64,000 nt of DNA from contig NZ_CZRP01000012.1 of assembly GCF_001458115.1 (NCBI RefSeq), forward strand, positions 558,001 to 622,000, in the 5' to 3' direction. The notes under the pieces are model-generated. The model was not told the origin of the DNA. It did not search any database and saw nothing but the letters and a program-made list of their open reading frames with translations. This document shows, piece by piece, positions 54,426-63,614 of the stretch. Position 1 is the first letter of the stretch. Each line of letters opens with the position of its first letter. This stretch comes from Gracilibacillus massiliensis. Lineage in GTDB: Bacteria > Bacillota > Bacilli > Bacillales > Amphibacillaceae. A program made the position numbers and the translations under genes.

Positions 54426-55142
54426 GTGCGTATTAGAATGTACATTAGCATTTTATTGATTCTATTTGTTATACAAGCATTCCATTCAATTATTATCACA
54501 GCACAGTCGCAACATAATTATATGCATACTTTTGAAAGACTTGTAGAAGAAAAGAAATACCATGTTGCCGCCCAAATACTAGAAAATAATAAATCGCAAA
54601 TATTAGAAAAAACTATAAATGAAGAAGAATCTTTTCAGCCACTCATGAATCAATATATCAATAATACGATCGAAGTTTTAAAAAATGATACCACAACCTC
54701 AACAGAGAAGCTAATCGCTACCCAGCAAGTTGTTATTATTTGGGATGCAATCATATCTGAGAATGCACCACTTTGGACAACATGGAAACAAGAATTAGAA
54801 AACAAAATGGAACAATTATTAGAACAAGATGAAGTTAACTCAAAAGATATAGACGAAATTGCATATTATGTGAAAGTAATCGCTCCAGTTGCCCACTTAC
54901 ATTTAGATGAGCAGCAATATAAAACTTATCAAAAGTCATTAGATTTGTTGACTAATAATCAAAAAGAATTTAACGATATCGAACTTGAAGAGACATTTAC
55001 TCAATTAACCAAATTAAACAAAGATACATGGAATCAGGCAAACGCGCAATATACAAACTGGTTAATAATGATTGTGATTGGTTTTATTTTCCTGAGTTTA
55101 TCTTATGTGGCATGGGCAAAATATAAAGGAGAAGCCAACTAA
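54426..55142 (+). CDS. ypjB: YpjB sporulation protein
   Basis: A 238-residue protein of the YpjB family, whose members affect sporulation in B. subtilis. It has an N-terminal membrane segment (ISILLILFVIQAFHSIIITA), a helical extracytoplasmic domain and a C-terminal membrane segment (WLIMIVIGFIFLSLSYVAWA). Start is GTG 54426, with GAAGGGG six bases upstream; ATG 54438 is possible. It is followed 72 bp later by a metalloprotease. Confidence 0.82.
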   Translation: MRIRMYISILLILFVIQAFHSIIITAQSQHNYMHTFERLVEEKKYHVAAQILENNKSQILEKTINEEESFQPLMNQYINNTIEVLKNDTTTSTEKLIATQQVVIIWDAIISENAPLWTTWKQELENKMEQLLEQDEVNSKDIDEIAYYVKVIAPVAHLHLDEQQYKTYQKSLDLLTNNQKEFNDIELEETFTQLTKLNKDTWNQANAQYTNWLIMIVIGFIFLSLSYVAWAKYKGEAN

Positions 55143-55214
55143 TCAAATCAATTGACACTTTGTCGTAATTTGACTAAAATTGACCTTAGAAACAGTGAAG
55201 ATGGAGGAATGGAA

Positions 55215-55892
55215 ATGATAGGTTATCTTATATATTTTGCCTTGTTAATGATCATTCCATTATGGGCGCAGTCTAAGGTGAAAAATACGTATAAAAAATA
55301 TTCTAAAGTAATGAATTCGAATATGGTAACAGGAGCACAAGTCGCTCGAAAAATATTAGATGATAATGGTCTTTACCATGTAACAATTGAAGAAACAAAA
55401 GGAACATTGTCCGACCATTACGATCCAAGAAAAAAAACGGTGCGCTTATCTAGTGATAATTTTCATGGCTATTCTGCTGCAGCTGCTGCTATTGCTGCAC
55501 ATGAAGTAGGACACGCCATTCAAGATGCAGAATCCTATGCATTCTTGCGTTTTCGTCACAGTTTGGTACCGATTGCTGGTTTTGGTGATAAGATGTCTTT
55601 TGTCTTTATTATTGCAGGTATCTTTTTACAAGCAACTAATTTAATTTTAATTGGTGTCATCTTCATGTCTTTTGCTGTATTATTTCAGTTGGTAACTTTA
55701 CCAGTAGAATTTGATGCGTCAAATCGGGCAATGCATCAACTAGTCTCTTCTGGTATTATTAGAAATAATGAAGAACGCCAAACAAAAAAAGTCTTAAATG
55801 CCGCAGCTTTCACATATGTTGCTGCAGCTTTAGTCGCAGTAGCAGAATTAATTCGCTTTGCATCAATGTTTTTATTTGCAAATGATGAATAG
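55215..55892 (+). CDS. YugP-type zinc metallopeptidase
   Basis: A 225-residue membrane protein with the zinc motif HEVGH (AAHEVGHAIQDAESYAFLR) and three or four membrane helices. It belongs to the YugP family of neutral zinc metallopeptidases, with the usual MVTGAQVARKILDDNGL segment. I start at ATG 55215 after GGAGG; an in-frame ATG at 55209 would touch that site. In B. subtilis a different membrane gene, ypjC, occupies this place. Substrate unknown. Confidence 0.88.
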   Translation: MIGYLIYFALLMIIPLWAQSKVKNTYKKYSKVMNSNMVTGAQVARKILDDNGLYHVTIEETKGTLSDHYDPRKKTVRLSSDNFHGYSAAAAAIAAHEVGHAIQDAESYAFLRFRHSLVPIAGFGDKMSFVFIIAGIFLQATNLILIGVIFMSFAVLFQLVTLPVEFDASNRAMHQLVSSGIIRNNEERQTKKVLNAAAFTYVAAALVAVAELIRFASMFLFANDE

Positions 55893-55907
55893 TATTAATT
55901 AAGATGT

Positions 55908-56555
55908 AAGAGGATGTGACAAAATAATTTTATAAATACAAAAATCCAAACGATTAAGATTGAATCGTTTGGATTTTTATGCATAGTCGGAAGATACTGG
56001 GCAATAAACTGTGCAGTCATTTTGAAATGGTTTTAACTGCTTAACACCTGCTCCGGCTGCCCACTTTCCTTTCCGTGGGGTTTTATCTTCAGCTAACTTT
56101 TTAAAGCAAAGAACGCTTTAAAAAGTGGATCTTCAGATAAAACGTTCCCACAGGAGTGAAAGTGGGCGGCCTATACTAATATAATGGTTCTACAACTATT
56201 GTAATAGGTTGCATTTTGAGCTGTTACTTTAATAAACATTTTTTCATGATAGAAATAACATAATGTCTGTACATGCTAGCGTTGTAGAAAATCAAATTAG
56301 CGAAGGCGTCCGCTTCCACTCCTGCGGGATGTTTTTATCCGAAGATCCACTTTGGCAAGCGGGTTTTGCTTTCCAAAGTTAGCTGAGGATAAAAACCCGC
56401 GGAAAGGGAAGCGGACAAGCCGCAGCGGTTGCTAAGCACAAACATCATGTCAAAACCACTACATCATTTATTGCACAGTTTCCTTGTATTGTGCAACAAT
56501 AATTTTTCGTCGTTCGTATTTGAGTATAAATTAATTATTTATGTCCCAATCTCTT
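55908..56555. repeat. Nested-palindrome composite element 6 (A-type inverted pair, two layers of ends)
   Basis: The inner ends AAACTGTGCA (56006-56015) and TGCACAGTTT (56472-56481) are perfect. Further out, AAGAGGATGTGAC (from 55908) is similar to the complement of a segment reading GTCCCAATCTCTT (to 56555), suggesting a second boundary. Unit A (about 56050-56172) has the core AAAGTGGATCTTC at 56122-56134; the inverted unit (about 56300-56431) has GAAGATCCACTTT at 56341-56353. The spacer has GTTCTACAAC and GTTGTAGAA as complementary segments. It fills the gap before the MazG-like gene. Confidence 0.82.
55942..55980 (+). terminator. Terminator of the YugP-type gene
   Basis: AAATCCAAACGATT (55942-55955) pairs perfectly with AATCGTTTGGATTT (55963-55976), followed by TTAT. 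It lies inside the outer boundary of element 6. Confidence 0.88.
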
Positions 56556-56581
56556 TTTATTTTGTCAATGGAGGGTGTGCA

Positions 56582-56929
56582 ATGTATAATAAAGAAAGTA
56601 TCCAAGATATGCAAGAGAGAGTAGATCAGTATATTTCACAGTTCAAAGAAGGTTATTTTTCTCCATTAAGTATGATGGCTCGTTTCACTGAGGAAATTGG
56701 TGAATTAGCTCGAGAAGTCAATCATCAATATGGTGAAAAGCCTAAAAAGAATACAGAAGAGGATAATACAATTGAAGATGAATTAGGAGATCTATTATTT
56801 GTTATGATTTGTTTTGCTAACTCACAAGGATTAAGTTTAAGTGAAGCATTTGAAAAAACAATGAACAAAATAGAAACTCGCGACAAAAACCGATGGACAA
56901 GATTGGATCAACAGGAGGAAATAGAATGA
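56582..56929 (+). CDS. ypjD: MazG-like nucleotide pyrophosphohydrolase YpjD
   Basis: A 115-residue protein of the MazG family, which hydrolyses nucleoside triphosphates to monophosphates. The metal-binding pattern is visible as [12 protein letters not shown] and [12 protein letters not shown] start at ATG 56582, preceded by ATGGAGGG; longer frames are formed by repeat element 6. The stop overlaps the dapB start (ATGA), as in B. subtilis ypjD-dapB. Confidence 0.9.
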   Translation: MYNKESIQDMQERVDQYISQFKEGYFSPLSMMARFTEEIGELAREVNHQYGEKPKKNTEEDNTIEDELGDLLFVMICFANSQGLSLSEAFEKTMNKIETRDKNRWTRLDQQEEIE

Positions 56930-57726
56930 GTAAAGTAAGAGTAGTAGTAGCTGGACCGAGAGGAAAAATGGGTAGTGAAGCATTGCGAATGATCGAAAAA
57001 CAAGATGATCTTGAATTGGTAGCTTGTTTAGATCATAAATATGATGGACAGAAGATTAGCGATTTTGAAGAACTTCCTAAATTTGATGCAACCATTTATA
57101 ATGATATCGAAAAATGCTTTCAATCAGTCGAAGCTGACGTTTTAGTGGATTTAACAACCCCTGAATTCGGTTATTTACATACAAAGACTGCCATTCATTA
57201 TGGTGTTCGACCAGTAGTAGGTACAACTGGTTTTACGGAAGAACAACTTCAAGAGTTAACAGACTTATCCGAGGAAAAAGGTGTAGGGGTTATTATCGCA
57301 CCAAACTTTGCCTTGGGTGCAGTCTTAATGATGCAATTTGCTAAATGGGCTGCAAAGTACTTTCCAGATGTAGAAATCATTGAAAAACACCACGATAATA
57401 AGTTAGATGCACCATCTGGAACTGCAATTAAAACGGCTGCATTAATTAAAGAGGTTAGAGAATCCAAACAACAAGGGCATCCCGATGAGAAAGAAACAAT
57501 ATCTGGTGCGAGAGGCGCTGATGTGAATGGTATGAGAATACATAGTATGCGTCTTCCTGGCCTTGTAGCACATCAAGAAGTTGTTTTTGGTTCATCTGGA
57601 GAAAACTTAACAATAAAGCATGATTCCTTTCACCGTGAATCATTTATGACCGGTGTAAAACTTGCGATAGATAACGTCATGAAACTAGATATTTTAGTTT
57701 ATGGCTTAGAAAACATTTTAGAATAG
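56926..57726 (+). CDS. dapB: 4-hydroxy-tetrahydrodipicolinate reductase
   Basis: Reduces the dihydrodipicolinate precursor in the lysine and diaminopimelate pathway; the pathway also supplies dipicolinate for spores. The 266-residue protein has [11 protein letters not shown] (nucleotide binding), VGTTGF, the [18 protein letters not shown] segment with catalytic histidine and lysine region, and C-terminal [12 protein letters not shown]. It starts at ATG 56926 after CAGGAGG and overlaps ypjD. Confidence 0.96.
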   Translation: MSKVRVVVAGPRGKMGSEALRMIEKQDDLELVACLDHKYDGQKISDFEELPKFDATIYNDIEKCFQSVEADVLVDLTTPEFGYLHTKTAIHYGVRPVVGTTGFTEEQLQELTDLSEEKGVGVIIAPNFALGAVLMMQFAKWAAKYFPDVEIIEKHHDNKLDAPSGTAIKTAALIKEVRESKQQGHPDEKETISGARGADVNGMRIHSMRLPGLVAHQEVVFGSSGENLTIKHDSFHRESFMTGVKLAIDNVMKLDILVYGLENILE

Positions 57727-57737
57727 GAGCGGTTGAT

Positions 57738-58130
57738 ATGAATATTGCATTAATTGCACATGATAAGAAAAAAGTCGATATCGTTAATTTTTCGGTTGCA
57801 TATTCGACTATTTTGAAAAATCATACACTTTTTGCTACAGGTACTACTGGAAAAAAAATAAGTGAAGCGACAGGACTTAAAATTGAACGTTTTCAATCAG
57901 GACCACTCGGTGGAGATCAACAAATCGGAGCAAGAATTGCGACAAATGAGATGGATTTAGTTATCTTTTTCCGAGACCCATTAACAGCTCAACCACACGA
58001 GCCTGATATTAGTGCTTTAATGCGTCTTTGTGACGTTTATCAGATTCCACTCGTCACAAACTTAGGTGGAGCGGAAGTAATGATAAGAGCCTTGGATGCT
58101 GGCTTTTTCGATTGGCGAAATATACAATAA
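57738..58130 (+). CDS. mgsA: Methylglyoxal synthase
   Basis: Makes methylglyoxal from dihydroxyacetone phosphate, a bypass of glycolysis when phosphate is short. The 130-residue protein has ALIAHDKKK at the start, TGTTGKKI, the [13 protein letters not shown] segment and [14 protein letters not shown] with the catalytic aspartate. In B. subtilis the deacetylase gene bshB1 follows; here bshA follows directly after 30 bp. Confidence 0.95.
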   Translation: MNIALIAHDKKKVDIVNFSVAYSTILKNHTLFATGTTGKKISEATGLKIERFQSGPLGGDQQIGARIATNEMDLVIFFRDPLTAQPHEPDISALMRLCDVYQIPLVTNLGGAEVMIRALDAGFFDWRNIQ

Positions 58131-58160
58131 TAATGAGGAAAAGTTAGGTAGGTAACGATT

Positions 58161-59294
58161 ATGTTAAAAATAGGAATTCTATGTTATCCATCTGTTGGTG
58201 GATCTGGAATTATTGCAACCGAATTAGGAAAAATGCTCGCAAAACAAGGACATGAAATACATTTTATTACATCAAGCGTGCCCTTCAGACTGGACTCATT
58301 TTATCCGAATATATATTTTCATGAAGTAGAGTTAAATCATTATCCTGTTTTTCAGTATCCACCATATGATTTAGCACTTGCTACAAAAGTGGCTGAAGTA
58401 ATTGATACAGAGAATTTAGATATTATTCATGCTCACTATGCCATGCCTCACGCCATTTGTGCTATCCTAGCAAAGCAAATGGCCGAGCATCCGGTTAAAA
58501 TCGTAACAACCCTACATGGAACCGATATAACCGTACTTGGAATAGATTTAAGTTTAAAGAAAATGATCCGTTTCGGTATTGAACAATCAGATGCCGTAAC
58601 CGCTGTTTCTCATAGTCTAGTGAAGCAAACGAAAGAAATGTTAGAAACAAATCAAAACATACACGTGGTTTATAATTTTGTTAATGAAATAGAGTATCAA
58701 CAAGAAAATGTTGACTTAAAACAAAAATATGGTATTTCCACTGATGAAAAAGTACTCATCCATATTTCGAATTTTCGAAAAGTTAAGCGCTTAGAGGATA
58801 TTATTCACACATTTTCTATTATCAATCAACAGAAGGCCACACGATTATTATTAATCGGTGATGGACCGGAATATGGTCGAATTCATCAAATGGTCAAAGA
58901 CCTTAAGTTAGACAAAGTGGTACATTTTTTAGGCAAACAGAAGAATATTCCTGAATTACTTTCGATTGCTGATATTAAGCTACTCTTGTCGGAAAAAGAA
59001 AGTTTTGGCTTAGTTTTATTAGAGGCAATGGCCGCTGGTGTGCCATGTATAGGTTCCAATGTAGGCGGTATTCCTGAAGTTATTGATCATGGTGTCACAG
59101 GTTATATCGAGGAACTTGGAGATATTAAAGCATTTGCTGCAAGAGCCTTAGAATTATTAAACGATCCTATTCAGTGGGAACATTTTTCAACTAATTCCAA
59201 AAATCGCGTAATAGAACAATTTTCTTCCGATAGAATCCGTAGCGAATATGAAACGATATATCAGACTGTACTAGGTGAAAGTTATGACCAATAA
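58161..59294 (+). CDS. bshA: Bacillithiol glycosyltransferase BshA
   Basis: Attaches N-acetylglucosamine to malate, the first step of bacillithiol synthesis. The 377-residue GT4-family protein has GGSGIIATELGKMLA near the N-terminus, and in the C-terminal domain EKESFGLVLLEAMAAGVPCI, the sugar-nucleotide binding EX7E region. Its product needs a deacetylase (BshB) and ligase (BshC), neither found here. ypdA in this window recycles the oxidised form. cca overlaps the end of bshA. Confidence 0.94.
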   Translation: MLKIGILCYPSVGGSGIIATELGKMLAKQGHEIHFITSSVPFRLDSFYPNIYFHEVELNHYPVFQYPPYDLALATKVAEVIDTENLDIIHAHYAMPHAICAILAKQMAEHPVKIVTTLHGTDITVLGIDLSLKKMIRFGIEQSDAVTAVSHSLVKQTKEMLETNQNIHVVYNFVNEIEYQQENVDLKQKYGISTDEKVLIHISNFRKVKRLEDIIHTFSIINQQKATRLLLIGDGPEYGRIHQMVKDLKLDKVVHFLGKQKNIPELLSIADIKLLLSEKESFGLVLLEAMAAGVPCIGSNVGGIPEVIDHGVTGYIEELGDIKAFAARALELLNDPIQWEHFSTNSKNRVIEQFSSDRIRSEYETIYQTVLGESYDQ

Positions 59295-60468
59295 CTATTT
59301 TCGATTAGCGCAACAGGTCATACTCTATCTAGAAGAGCAAGGATTTCAAGCATATATAGTTGGTGGTGCAGTTAGAGATGCCATATTGCAACGCAAAGTA
59401 GAAGACATTGATATTGCTACCTCAGCACATCCAGAAGAGGTACAACGAATTTTTTCAAAAGTAATTCCTACAGGGATACAACATGGGACTGTTTTAGTTC
59501 GTTACCAAAATGAATCCTTCGAGGTAACTACTTTTCGGACAGAATCGACATACAGTGATTCGAGACGCCCTGATAACGTATTGTTTGTTTCTAACTTACA
59601 GGATGACCTTGCGCGAAGAGATTTTACGATGAATGCGATTGCGATGAATCGGTCTCTGGAATTGATAGATCCTTTTTATGGTCAACAAGATATTGAATAT
59701 AAATTGATTCGAACTGTTGGCAAGGCTAAGGAACGATTTCTCGAAGATGCACTAAGAATGATGCGTGCCATTCGTTTCCAAAGCCAACTGGGTTTTGAAA
59801 TAGAGAAAACGGCACTTTTGGCAATACAACAGAATCGACAAAGGTTATCAAAGATTGCTGTTGAACGAATAGCCGTAGAGTGGGAAAAGACGATTAGAGG
59901 AAATTATTTTCTTGAAGCAAAAAAATCATTATTTTCTACAGGTCTATTTCAGTATCTTCCGCTTTTAAACAATGATAAACAGGTAGAAATTGCAATAAAA
60001 GAAATACATAGACCATTACCTAGCTTCGCTGTATTCATAGCCTATATGAATATTAGCGTGCAAAAGATAGCAATAACTGACTGGACAACTCAGTGGAAGT
60101 TATCAAATCAAATTAAAAAAGATAGTAAGACGCTTGTTCAATTAATACTTCAGTATCAATCAGAAGCATTACGATGGATTGTATATCAACTGCCATTTCA
60201 TTTAAGTGAGGACTTTTGTGTATTAACAGAATTATCTTCAAATCATGCTATATCGATGCAAAATCTATTGAATGAGAAAAAAACACTTGTCATTCAGAGC
60301 AGAAATGAACTAGTGGTTACCGGAAATGACATCATCAGTTTCTTTCCAGATCGTAGCAAAGGTTCATGGATTCAAGAGTTACTTTTTCAGGTTGAACAAG
60401 CAGTTGTGTTAGAAAAGGTCGATAATACAAAAACAGCGATAAGAGAGTGGTTGAAAAATGGTTCATAA
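59284..60468 (+). CDS. cca: CCA-adding tRNA nucleotidyltransferase
   Basis: Adds or repairs the 3' CCA of tRNA. The 394-residue protein is the class II type: GGAVRDAILQRKVEDIDIAT contains the GG and DxD motifs, followed by RRDFTMNAIAM and EDALRMMRAIRFQ. I start at ATG 59284 after AGGTGAAAG; it overlaps the end of bshA by 11 bp. birA begins 11 bp before its stop, so bshA-cca-birA are tightly coupled. Confidence 0.95.
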   Translation: MTNNYFRLAQQVILYLEEQGFQAYIVGGAVRDAILQRKVEDIDIATSAHPEEVQRIFSKVIPTGIQHGTVLVRYQNESFEVTTFRTESTYSDSRRPDNVLFVSNLQDDLARRDFTMNAIAMNRSLELIDPFYGQQDIEYKLIRTVGKAKERFLEDALRMMRAIRFQSQLGFEIEKTALLAIQQNRQRLSKIAVERIAVEWEKTIRGNYFLEAKKSLFSTGLFQYLPLLNNDKQVEIAIKEIHRPLPSFAVFIAYMNISVQKIAITDWTTQWKLSNQIKKDSKTLVQLILQYQSEALRWIVYQLPFHLSEDFCVLTELSSNHAISMQNLLNEKKTLVIQSRNELVVTGNDIISFFPDRSKGSWIQELLFQVEQAVVLEKVDNTKTAIREWLKNGS

Positions 60469-61435
60469 AAAACGCCATGAGTTAATAGCTATCTTAGCAG
60501 AAAATGAGCATCAATTTATATCAGGACAAGCTTTATCAGAGCAATTAGATATTTCACGTACAGCAATATGGAAACATATCAATGAGCTAAAAAAAGATGG
60601 TTATCAATTTGAATCAGCTCCTAAAAAGGGATATCGTTTATTAGCTAAACCTGATCAACTAAATGAAACTACAATCAAATGGGGACTAGAAACAGAATGG
60701 TTAGGGAAATCGATTATCTTTAAAGAGAAGGTGGACTCCACTCAGGATTTAGCACATTCATTAGCTAGAAAGGGTGCGGAACACGGTACAATCATTCTAG
60801 CTGATCGACAATTGGCCGGCAGAGGAAGAATGGAAAGACCATGGGTATCTGATGATTCTGGTGGAATATGGATGAGCATCATACTTAGACCTGCGATTCC
60901 TCCACATCAAGCATCGCAAATGACTTTGTTTGTTGCCGTTACATTGGTTGAAGCACTGGAACAAGCAACAGGACAGTCTATTCAAATAAAATGGCCAAAT
61001 GATTTATTTATTAACGGGAAAAAAATAACAGGAATTTTAACGGAAATGCAGGCCGAATTAGAAGCAATTCAATATTTAATCATCGGCTTCGGTATTAATG
61101 TAAATCAAGGAATTGACCAATTTCCTAAAGAAATTCGCGAAAAAGTTACATCATTAAAAATAGCTTCGGGTCAAGAATGGAGTAGAACAAATTTAGTACA
61201 GACTATTTTGCGAGAGTTTGAAAAAGCATACCAGCTGTACATAGATAGTGGTTTTGAAGCAATTAAACAAAAATGGATGGCACATGCTTATAAATTACAT
61301 GAAAAAATATTCATAAAAACCACACAAGCTAGCTTTTCCGCAACTGTTCAGGGAATATCAAACGAAGGTGCTTTAATCGTAAAAGACGAGGAAAATGTAG
61401 AAAAATTGATTTACAGTGCAGAAATTAATTGGTAA
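60458..61435 (+). CDS. birA: Biotin-protein ligase / biotin repressor BirA
   Basis: Ligates biotin to carboxylases and represses biotin genes. The 325-residue protein has an N-terminal winged helix (ISGQALSEQLDISRTAIWKH) that binds DNA, a central ligase domain with the adenylate loop GRGRMERPW and KWPNDLFINGKKITGIL, and a C-terminal SH3-like domain. It overlaps cca and precedes panB by 12 bp, as in B. subtilis. Confidence 0.95.
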   Translation: MVHKKRHELIAILAENEHQFISGQALSEQLDISRTAIWKHINELKKDGYQFESAPKKGYRLLAKPDQLNETTIKWGLETEWLGKSIIFKEKVDSTQDLAHSLARKGAEHGTIILADRQLAGRGRMERPWVSDDSGGIWMSIILRPAIPPHQASQMTLFVAVTLVEALEQATGQSIQIKWPNDLFINGKKITGILTEMQAELEAIQYLIIGFGINVNQGIDQFPKEIREKVTSLKIASGQEWSRTNLVQTILREFEKAYQLYIDSGFEAIKQKWMAHAYKLHEKIFIKTTQASFSATVQGISNEGALIVKDEENVEKLIYSAEINW

Positions 61436-61447
61436 GGAGTAATTCGA

Positions 61448-62284
61448 GTGAAAAATACCCTACAGTTTCAAAAGATGAAACAAGAAAACGAGAAAATTAC
61501 AATGCTTACTGCCTATGATTATCCTTCCGCTAAAATGGCAGAAGATGCAAAAATCGATATGATTTTAGTAGGAGACTCGTTAGGTATGGTGGTACTAGGC
61601 TATAATTCGACAATTGAGGTTACAGTAGATGATATGATTCATCACGGCAAGGCAGTTACAAGAGGAGCCCCTGATACTTTTACGGTTGTAGATATGCCTT
61701 TTATGTCCTACCATCTATCTTTAGAGAGAGCGATGGAAAATGCGCAAAAAATCATGCAACAAACTAATGCACAAGCATTAAAAGTAGAAGGTGCTTCACA
61801 GGAAACACTACGTTTAGTAGAAAGACTTACCGAAGCAGGTGTTCCAGTTGTAGGGCATCTCGGATTAACACCACAATCTGTTCATGTGTTAGGCGGTTAT
61901 CGCATCCAAGGTAAAGATAAAAAAACAGCAGAACAATTAATTAGTGATGCCAAGTCATTAGAAGAAAGTGGAGCATTTTCAGTAGTATTAGAATGTGTAC
62001 CAGATTTACTTGCAACCCACATTAGCAAACAATTAGCTATTCCCACGATAGGAATTGGAGCTGGTAAAAGTTGTGATGGTCAGGTATTAGTTTTTCATGA
62101 TATTTTACAATACGGTGTCGAATTCAAACCTTCTTTTGTAAAAGTTTATCATGAGATTGATCACGATATAAAACAAGCTATTAAGCACTATCATAACGAA
62201 GTCAAAGACAAAAAATTCCCTGACTCCTCTCATACTTTTGCCATGGATAGACAATTAGCTATTGAGTTAAAATTGGAGGAGTAA
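61448..62284 (+). CDS. panB: 3-methyl-2-oxobutanoate hydroxymethyltransferase
   Basis: First step of pantothenate synthesis. The 278-residue protein has [28 protein letters not shown] with metal ligands, and the [18 protein letters not shown] segment. It starts at GTG 61448 after AAGGAG. Its stop overlaps the panC start by one base. Confidence 0.96.
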   Translation: MKNTLQFQKMKQENEKITMLTAYDYPSAKMAEDAKIDMILVGDSLGMVVLGYNSTIEVTVDDMIHHGKAVTRGAPDTFTVVDMPFMSYHLSLERAMENAQKIMQQTNAQALKVEGASQETLRLVERLTEAGVPVVGHLGLTPQSVHVLGGYRIQGKDKKTAEQLISDAKSLEESGAFSVVLECVPDLLATHISKQLAIPTIGIGAGKSCDGQVLVFHDILQYGVEFKPSFVKVYHEIDHDIKQAIKHYHNEVKDKKFPDSSHTFAMDRQLAIELKLEE

Positions 62285-63159
62285 TGGTGAAAATAATACG
62301 AACAATCGAAGAATTAACTAGCATCACCGGTCAATTAAAAGAAGCAAATAAAACAATTGGATTTGTTCCTACTATGGGTTATTTACATGAAGGCCATACA
62401 ACACTTATGGATCAATCTAAAACATATGCAGATATTTTAATCGTTAGCATTTTTGTGAATCCACGTCAATTTGGACCAAACGAAGATTTTGAACGCTATC
62501 CTCGTGATGAAAAAACTGATCAAACCATTGCGGCAGAGCATGATGTCGATTATTTATTTATGCCTTCTGTAGATGAAATGTATCCTGGTAATGATGTTGT
62601 CACGCTTCACGTAACTGATCGGGTAGATGTCTTATGTGGTAAGAGTCGTCCCAATCATTTTGATGGGGTTGCAACAGTTTTAACCAAATTGTTTCATTTA
62701 ACAAGGGCCGATTATGTATTTTTCGGCTTAAAAGACGCGCAGCAAGTAGCAGTCGTAAAAGGGCTTGTTGACACATTTAATTTTCCTGTAAAAATAATAG
62801 CCGTTCCAACGGTAAGAGAAGTGGATGGCTTAGCTAAAAGTAGTCGCAATGTCTATTTGTCAGATAAAGAAAGACAAGAAGCTATTTATCTATTTAAAGC
62901 CCTAAAAGAGGCTAAACAATTAATTATTGACGGTGAAAAAAATCCTGTTATGATAAAAGAGAAAGTAAAGAAATATATAGAACATCACACTAATGGTAAA
63001 ATAGATTATGTTGATATCTTAACTTTCCCATCATTAGATACAGTGGAAAAGATTAATCAACAAATCATAATTGCAGTTGCTGTTCAGTTTACTAAAGCTA
63101 GACTGATTGATAATATCATTGTGGAACCAAGTGGTACAGTGCCATATGCAATTATTTAG
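62284..63159 (+). CDS. panC: Pantothenate synthetase
   Basis: Joins pantoate and beta-alanine using ATP. The 291-residue protein has [13 protein letters not shown] (HxGH adenylate-forming motif), [18 protein letters not shown], and KSSRNVYLS (KMSKS-like). Length and position between panB and panD are typical. The start follows TTGGAGGAG. Confidence 0.96.
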   Translation: MVKIIRTIEELTSITGQLKEANKTIGFVPTMGYLHEGHTTLMDQSKTYADILIVSIFVNPRQFGPNEDFERYPRDEKTDQTIAAEHDVDYLFMPSVDEMYPGNDVVTLHVTDRVDVLCGKSRPNHFDGVATVLTKLFHLTRADYVFFGLKDAQQVAVVKGLVDTFNFPVKIIAVPTVREVDGLAKSSRNVYLSDKERQEAIYLFKALKEAKQLIIDGEKNPVMIKEKVKKYIEHHTNGKIDYVDILTFPSLDTVEKINQQIIIAVAVQFTKARLIDNIIVEPSGTVPYAII

Positions 63160-63170
63160 GGGGAAAGAAA

Positions 63171-63554
63171 ATGTTACGAACCATGATGAAATCTAAAATT
63201 CATCGCGCCCGTGTAACAGAAGCAAATTTAAATTATATAGGTAGTATTACCATTGATCAGGATATCATAGAACAGGTTGGCATATTGCCACATGAACAAG
63301 TACAAATAGTCAATAATAATAATGGGGCTCGTTTGGAGACTTATGTTATTGCTGGAAAAAGAGGTAGCAGAGTCTTTTGTTTGAATGGTGCAGCAGCTAG
63401 ACTTGTCCAACCAGGTGATGTTATTATTGTCGTTTCATATGGCATATTGTCAGATGAAGAGCTTGAAACATTCAAACCAAAAGTGGCAGTGATGGATGAA
63501 GATAATAATGTGAAACAGCTATTAGAGCAAGAATCACCATTCACCAGTCTCTAA
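63171..63554 (+). CDS. panD: Aspartate 1-decarboxylase
   Basis: Makes beta-alanine from aspartate. The 127-residue precursor is cleaved between G24 and S25 (NYIGSITID) to generate the pyruvoyl cofactor at S25, and [21 protein letters not shown] is the family's core. It begins [20 protein letters not shown]. The gene ends the pan operon, before a terminator. Confidence 0.97.
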   Translation: MLRTMMKSKIHRARVTEANLNYIGSITIDQDIIEQVGILPHEQVQIVNNNNGARLETYVIAGKRGSRVFCLNGAAARLVQPGDVIIVVSYGILSDEELETFKPKVAVMDEDNNVKQLLEQESPFTSL

Positions 63555-63559
63555 TTACC

Positions 63560-63597
63560 AAACTCTTATCCTCAACCGATAAGAGTTTCTTTTTTAA
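63560..63597 (+). terminator. panBCD terminator
   Basis: AAACTCTTATC (63560-63570) pairs perfectly with GATAAGAGTTT (63578-63588), followed by CTTTTTT. Confidence 0.9.
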
Positions 63598-63614
63598 AAT
63601 CAGCACAAAAAACT

